From contig DGOK01000087.1 of NCBI GenBank assembly GCA_002389385.1, positions 1 to 56,682 on the forward strand: DNA of 56,682 nucleotides, given 5' to 3'. Both the position numbers and the translations under genes were made by a program. Positions 53,206-56,682 of the stretch are shown one piece after another; positions within the stretch are counted from its first letter, which is position 1, and every line of letters starts with the position of its first letter. Below the pieces are notes generated by a model. It was given only the letters and a program-made list of their open reading frames with translations. It did no database searches and was not told the DNA's origin. This DNA is from Rhodospirillaceae bacterium UBA4468. Its GTDB lineage: Bacteria > Pseudomonadota > Alphaproteobacteria > Rhodospirillales > Casp-alpha2.

Positions 53206-54246
53206 ATGAACACTAATCTAACAAAATTCCTTAAAGGGATTTCAATGAGCGTCGCAGCGATTGGCTTGTTTGCGGCATCTTCCGCAAGCGCTGCAGAGCT
53301 CACCGTTTATACAGCTGTCGAAGCTGATGAACTTGCAGGCTTCAAAAAAGCTTTCGAATCAGACAACCCAGGTATCACGATCAACTGGATCCGTGATTCC
53401 ACTGGTATTGTCACATCAAAGTTGATGGCTGAGAAAAACAACCCTAAGGCCGATGTGGTTTGGGGTTTGGCTGCAACGAGTTTGATGTTGCTTGGTAACG
53501 AAGGTTACTTCCAGGGTTATGCACCTGCTGGCTTAGATAAGCTTGAGCCAAAGTTCTACGACCAGGTTAACAAAGCACCTCAGTGGGTTGGTCAGCGCGC
53601 ATGGATTGCGTCTGTTTGCTTCAACACTGTTGAAGGCGCCAAGCACAACCTGCCGATCCCAACAGATTGGCAAGACCTGACAAAGCCGGTTTACAAGGGC
53701 CACGTCATCATGCCGAACCCGAACTCATCAGGTACAGGCTTCCTCGACGTATCCAGCTGGATGCAGATGATGGGCGAAGAAGCTGCATGGACATACATGG
53801 ATGGCTTGCATGAGAACATTGCACGCTACACGCATTCAGGCTCAGCACCATGCAAGCTTGCTGCACGTGGCGAAACAGCCATTGGTGTATCATTTGCTTA
53901 TCGTGGTGCAAAATCAAAATCAGAAGGTGCACCGCTTGAAGTTATCGCACCATCTCCTGGCGTAGGTTGGGACCTAGAGGCATTTGCCATCGTCCACAAC
54001 ACCAAGAATCTTGCTGCTGCAAAGAAGCTTGCTGATTGGTCAGTCACCGAGAAAGCAATGGCGATGTACAACGAGTCATATGCCGTTGTTTCCATGAAGG
54101 GTAAGTCAAAGCCAGTTGAGAACTTCCCTGCTGGTATCGAAGGCAAAATGATCCAGAACGACTTTGCCTGGGCAGCGTCTAACCGCATTCGTATTCTTGA
54201 CGAATGGCGTAAGCGTTATGACAGCAAGTCTGATCCAAAAGGCTAA
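53206..54246 (+). CDS. phnS: Putative 2-aminoethylphosphonate-binding protein
   Basis: A 346-residue periplasmic binding protein with a signal peptide (residues 1-29, ending SSASA). The mature part starts AELTVYTAVEADELAGFKKAFE, then WIRDSTGIVTSKLMAEK and KADVVWGLAATSLMLL, with MPNPNSSGTGFLDVS further on. This is the group-1 solute-binding pattern of the second type of 2-aminoethylphosphonate transporter, related to iron(III)-binding FutA/FbpA proteins. The following ATPase and fused permease support the phosphonate assignment. Iron is the main alternative substrate. Confidence 0.85.
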   Translation: MNTNLTKFLKGISMSVAAIGLFAASSASAAELTVYTAVEADELAGFKKAFESDNPGITINWIRDSTGIVTSKLMAEKNNPKADVVWGLAATSLMLLGNEGYFQGYAPAGLDKLEPKFYDQVNKAPQWVGQRAWIASVCFNTVEGAKHNLPIPTDWQDLTKPVYKGHVIMPNPNSSGTGFLDVSSWMQMMGEEAAWTYMDGLHENIARYTHSGSAPCKLAARGETAIGVSFAYRGAKSKSEGAPLEVIAPSPGVGWDLEAFAIVHNTKNLAAAKKLADWSVTEKAMAMYNESYAVVSMKGKSKPVENFPAGIEGKMIQNDFAWAASNRIRILDEWRKRYDSKSDPKG

Positions 54247-54271
54247 GTTACTCGCTGTTTGAAGTTGGTGT

Positions 54272-54298
54272 CCCCTGGTCACGATTGTGGCTGGGGGG
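54272..54298 (+). terminator. Attenuator-like hairpin between phnS and the ATPase gene
   Basis: CCCCTGGTCAC (54272-54282) pairs with GTGGCTGGGGG (54287-54297) over 11 positions including three G-T pairs, with a GATT loop. TTACCTTTT follows. It could cause partial termination or protect the 3' end of the binding-protein message, raising its level over the other subunits. Confidence 0.6.
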
Positions 54299-54343
54299 TT
54301 ACCTTTTAAAAATCCCACAATGCTTTACGAGGATGCCCGCACA

Positions 54344-55438
54344 ATGTCCGCGGAAACCAGCGATCCCTATTTAAAGATTTCAAATCTCACCAAAAATTTT
54401 GGTAACTTCACTGCACTTCGCGATATCTCGCTTGAGGTGTTTGAGAAAGAATTCATATGTTTCTTAGGCCCATCTGGCTGCGGCAAAACGACTTTGCTCC
54501 GCGCCATAGCTGGCCTGGATATTCAAACAGCGGGTGAAATTCATCAGAAGGGTAAAGATATATCTGCCCTACCCCCTTCTGAGCGCGATTTCGGAATTGT
54601 CTTTCAATCCTATGCTTTGTTTCCGAACTTAACGATTCTCAAGAACGTTGCGTACGGTCTCGAGAATATGAAGAAAGATAAGGCATATATTGCCAAGCGC
54701 GTTGATGAGCTTCTTGAACTTGTCGGCATGCCGGAACAAGGCGACAAGCACCCAGCCCAACTATCGGGTGGTCAACAACAGCGCGTTGCCCTGGCACGGG
54801 CTTTGGCAACAGAGCCAGGACTATTGCTTTTAGATGAGCCTCTATCCGCTTTAGACGCGAAAGTGCGTGCTCACTTGCGTCACGAGATCAAAGAACTACA
54901 GAGCAAGCTCGGCATCACCACTGTTATGGTGACGCACGATCAAGAAGAAGCCCTGACCATGGCTGATCGAATCGTCGTGATGAACAACGGTGTTATCGAG
55001 CAAGTCGGCACACCGTTTGAAATTTACCGCGAGCCAGCATCCCCATTTGTTGCCGATTTCATTGGTACGACGAACTTCATCAAAGGGACGCTCACGAATA
55101 ACGGTCAGGTACAGGTCGGTGGCATGACAATTACTGTGACAGGCACATCGAAAGATCTTTCAAACGGCAGCGAAGTCTTGCTTTGCATCCGTCCCGAAGA
55201 TGTGTTGACCGGCAGTCGTGCAGATGACGCCGACAACAAAGTTGAAAGCGCCATTGATCACGTTGAATTTTTAGGCTCTTTCCATCGTGTGCATATGAAG
55301 CCTATCGCAGGTGATGGCACTGATTTCACCGTAGATGTTTCTGTTGCGCGTGCGCGTGAAATGGATCTGAGCTTGGGCGCTATGCTCAAAGTTGCTCTAC
55401 CAGCAGATCACATGAACGTATACCCATCCGTAAGCTAA
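54344..55438 (+). CDS. phnT: Putative 2-aminoethylphosphonate ABC ATP-binding protein
   Basis: A 364-residue ATPase. Walker A is LGPSGCGKTTLLR, the signature is LSGGQQQRVALARA, Walker B is LLLLDEPLSALDAK, and the switch is VMVTHDQEEALTMADR. A TOBE domain follows (about residues 270-360: VLLCIRPEDVL, HVEFLGSFHRV). ATG at 54344 has GAGG upstream; earlier starts would fall in the hairpin. It is 9 bp before the permease gene. Confidence 0.9.
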   Translation: MSAETSDPYLKISNLTKNFGNFTALRDISLEVFEKEFICFLGPSGCGKTTLLRAIAGLDIQTAGEIHQKGKDISALPPSERDFGIVFQSYALFPNLTILKNVAYGLENMKKDKAYIAKRVDELLELVGMPEQGDKHPAQLSGGQQQRVALARALATEPGLLLLDEPLSALDAKVRAHLRHEIKELQSKLGITTVMVTHDQEEALTMADRIVVMNNGVIEQVGTPFEIYREPASPFVADFIGTTNFIKGTLTNNGQVQVGGMTITVTGTSKDLSNGSEVLLCIRPEDVLTGSRADDADNKVESAIDHVEFLGSFHRVHMKPIAGDGTDFTVDVSVARAREMDLSLGAMLKVALPADHMNVYPSVS

Positions 55439-55447
55439 GGGACAAAT

Positions 55448-56682
55448 ATGAGCGACGCCGCTATCATTATGGGTAAAGCTATTAAGCCCAAGACCAGTAC
55501 CGACGATTGGATTATGCGCGCCATGATGCTGGCGATCGCGGCATACTTGCTGCTGGCCATTGCATTACCTTTATACGCAATTTTGTCCAAGAGCTTTCAA
55601 GATCCGGACGGCATGTATATTGGTCTGACCAATTATATCACATACCTGTCGACACCAGCCTTAACATGGTCGATTGGGAACAGCTTCAAGGTCACATTTG
55701 TCGCCACGGTTATTGTTCTGTTTATCGCATTTATATATTCGTATGCGCTGACCCGGTCCTGCATGCCCTTCAAAAAAATCTTCAAGGGCGTCGCGCTTAT
55801 CCCGCTTTTGATGCCGTCGCTTTTACCTGCGATCGCCCTGGTTTTCTTCTTTGGCAATCAAGGCGTCATTAAGGAATGGCTGTTTGGTTACGAGCTATAT
55901 GGTCCCATCGGTATTGTCATGGGCGAGGTCTTCTTTGTCTTTCCCCATGTGATGACAATCTTACTGATTAGCATGTCCCTGAGTGACGCCAGACTATATG
56001 AGGCATCCGAAGTTTTAGGCGCCAGCAAGATCAGAACCTTTTTTACCGTGACCTTGCCCAGCATGCGATACGGCCTTGTATCAGCATTTTTTGTTGCATT
56101 CACATTGGTGATTACAGACTTTGGTGTCCCTAAAGTTGTCGGTGGCCAGTACAACGTGCTCGCGACTGACGTCTACAAACAAGTGGTTGGACGTCACGAC
56201 TTTCAAATGGGCGCGGTTGTTGCGATGGCATTGTTGCTGCCAGCAGCGTTCGCCTTTATCGCCGACCGTCTTGTGCAACGAAAGCAGGTTGCACTGCTTT
56301 CAGCTCGGGCTGTGCCGTTTGAGCCAAAACCTTCGTTTACATTCGATATGGTGATGTTTGCGTTCTGCGCACTGATTGCTCTCATTATTACCTCTGTATT
56401 GGCGATGGCAGCGTATTCTTCTCTGGTCACATTCTGGCCTTACAACCTGACGCTGACACTGAAACACTATAACTTTGACCTCATGGATGGTGGCGGTTGG
56501 TCGTCCTATTTCAACTCTATTGAGTTGGCGACCTATACAGCGATTTTCGGCACGATCGTTATCTTCTCGGGCGCATATTTGGTTGAAAAAAGCCGTGGCT
56601 TTCATAAAGGCCGCTCAATGATGCAGGCTTTATGCATGGTCCCAATGGCGGTTCCTGGACTGGTTTTAGGCCTTGCCTATGT
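55448..56682 (+). CDS. phnU: Putative 2-aminoethylphosphonate ABC permease, cut by window end
   Basis: The first 411 residues of a two-unit fused permease. One binding-protein-dependent permease unit is complete (spans such as MMLAIAAYLLLAIALPLYAIL; the EAA-loop region SDARLYEASEVLGASKIRTF). The second unit begins with MVMFAFCALIALIITSVLAM and breaks off at VPMAVPGLVLGLAYV. A fused permease of about 560 residues is typical of this transporter type. It begins 9 bp after the ATPase gene. Confidence 0.9.
   Translation, partial: MSDAAIIMGKAIKPKTSTDDWIMRAMMLAIAAYLLLAIALPLYAILSKSFQDPDGMYIGLTNYITYLSTPALTWSIGNSFKVTFVATVIVLFIAFIYSYALTRSCMPFKKIFKGVALIPLLMPSLLPAIALVFFFGNQGVIKEWLFGYELYGPIGIVMGEVFFVFPHVMTILLISMSLSDARLYEASEVLGASKIRTFFTVTLPSMRYGLVSAFFVAFTLVITDFGVPKVVGGQYNVLATDVYKQVVGRHDFQMGAVVAMALLLPAAFAFIADRLVQRKQVALLSARAVPFEPKPSFTFDMVMFAFCALIALIITSVLAMAAYSSLVTFWPYNLTLTLKHYNFDLMDGGGWSSYFNSIELATYTAIFGTIVIFSGAYLVEKSRGFHKGRSMMQALCMVPMAVPGLVLGLAY

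Noticed and set aside
1..56682. CRISPR arrays, tRNA and rRNA genes
   Set aside because: No regularly spaced repeats and no tRNA- or rRNA-like sequence were recognised on either strand by eye; a covariance search would be needed to exclude small RNAs.

Overview
This window looks like chromosomal DNA of a Gram-negative alphaproteobacterium, probably a Rhodospirillales-like lineage. The reasons are gene order (lptF-lptG-lptD-surA-pdxA-rsmA; fabD-fabG-acpP-fabF-mltG-yicC-gmk; rpsF-rpsR-DUF2232-rplI-dnaB-alr; radA-cvpA-purF), long Ala/Glu-rich tails on ribosomal proteins, and a palindromic repeat of a kind common in alphaproteobacteria. The genus cannot be named from the sequence alone. All assignments rest on reading the translations; no database search was run.

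Region 1 (1-7.4 kb) is accessory. It holds a bufferin-type metallophore operon on the minus strand (DUF2282 precursor peptide, DUF692/MNIO oxidase, DUF2063 partner) with an apparent intrinsic terminator after the precursor gene. A ChrA-type transporter and a one-domain rhodanese follow. Next is a decayed redox block: a di-heme cytochrome c peroxidase with two in-frame stops and a lost heme cysteine, an intact TPR lipoprotein-sized protein, and a membrane ferredoxin-adenylate cyclase split by a frameshift.

Region 2 (7.4-20.4 kb) is mostly core: an ArsC/Spx-like reductase, yaaA, two proteins of unknown function, a large acyl-CoA dehydrogenase, the LPS export genes lptF/lptG/lptD (LptD carries an unusual four-repeat N-terminal linker), surA, pdxA, rsmA and the convergent gmk.

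Region 3 (20424-32400) is an integrated island of about 12 kb that splits the usual yicC-gmk gene pair. A 22-bp imperfect direct repeat (20/22) marks its ends; one copy is the 3' end of yicC. TAGCTACA repeats lie inside both ends. The integrase, a Toprim/AAA primase and a small unknown gene are each broken by one stop or frameshift, so the island is probably fixed. Its cargo is a surface-glycan-like cassette: two SGNH hydrolases, a NodU/CmcH carbamoyltransferase, a DUF5989 mini-protein and an SxtJ-family membrane protein. There are traces of a tandem duplication, a deletion and an IS256-type remnant. An apparent sigma70 promoter at the left end points out into gmk.

Region 4 (32.4-52.1 kb) is core: yicC, mltG, fatty acid synthesis genes, ribosomal protein genes, dnaB, alr, a Mla-type ABC pair, a glutathione S-transferase that seems to start at ATT, radA, cvpA, purF, and several short-chain dehydrogenases. 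Region 5 (52.1 kb to the end) holds a DeoR-family regulator divergent from a putative 2-aminoethylphosphonate ABC uptake operon; the operon runs off the end of the window.
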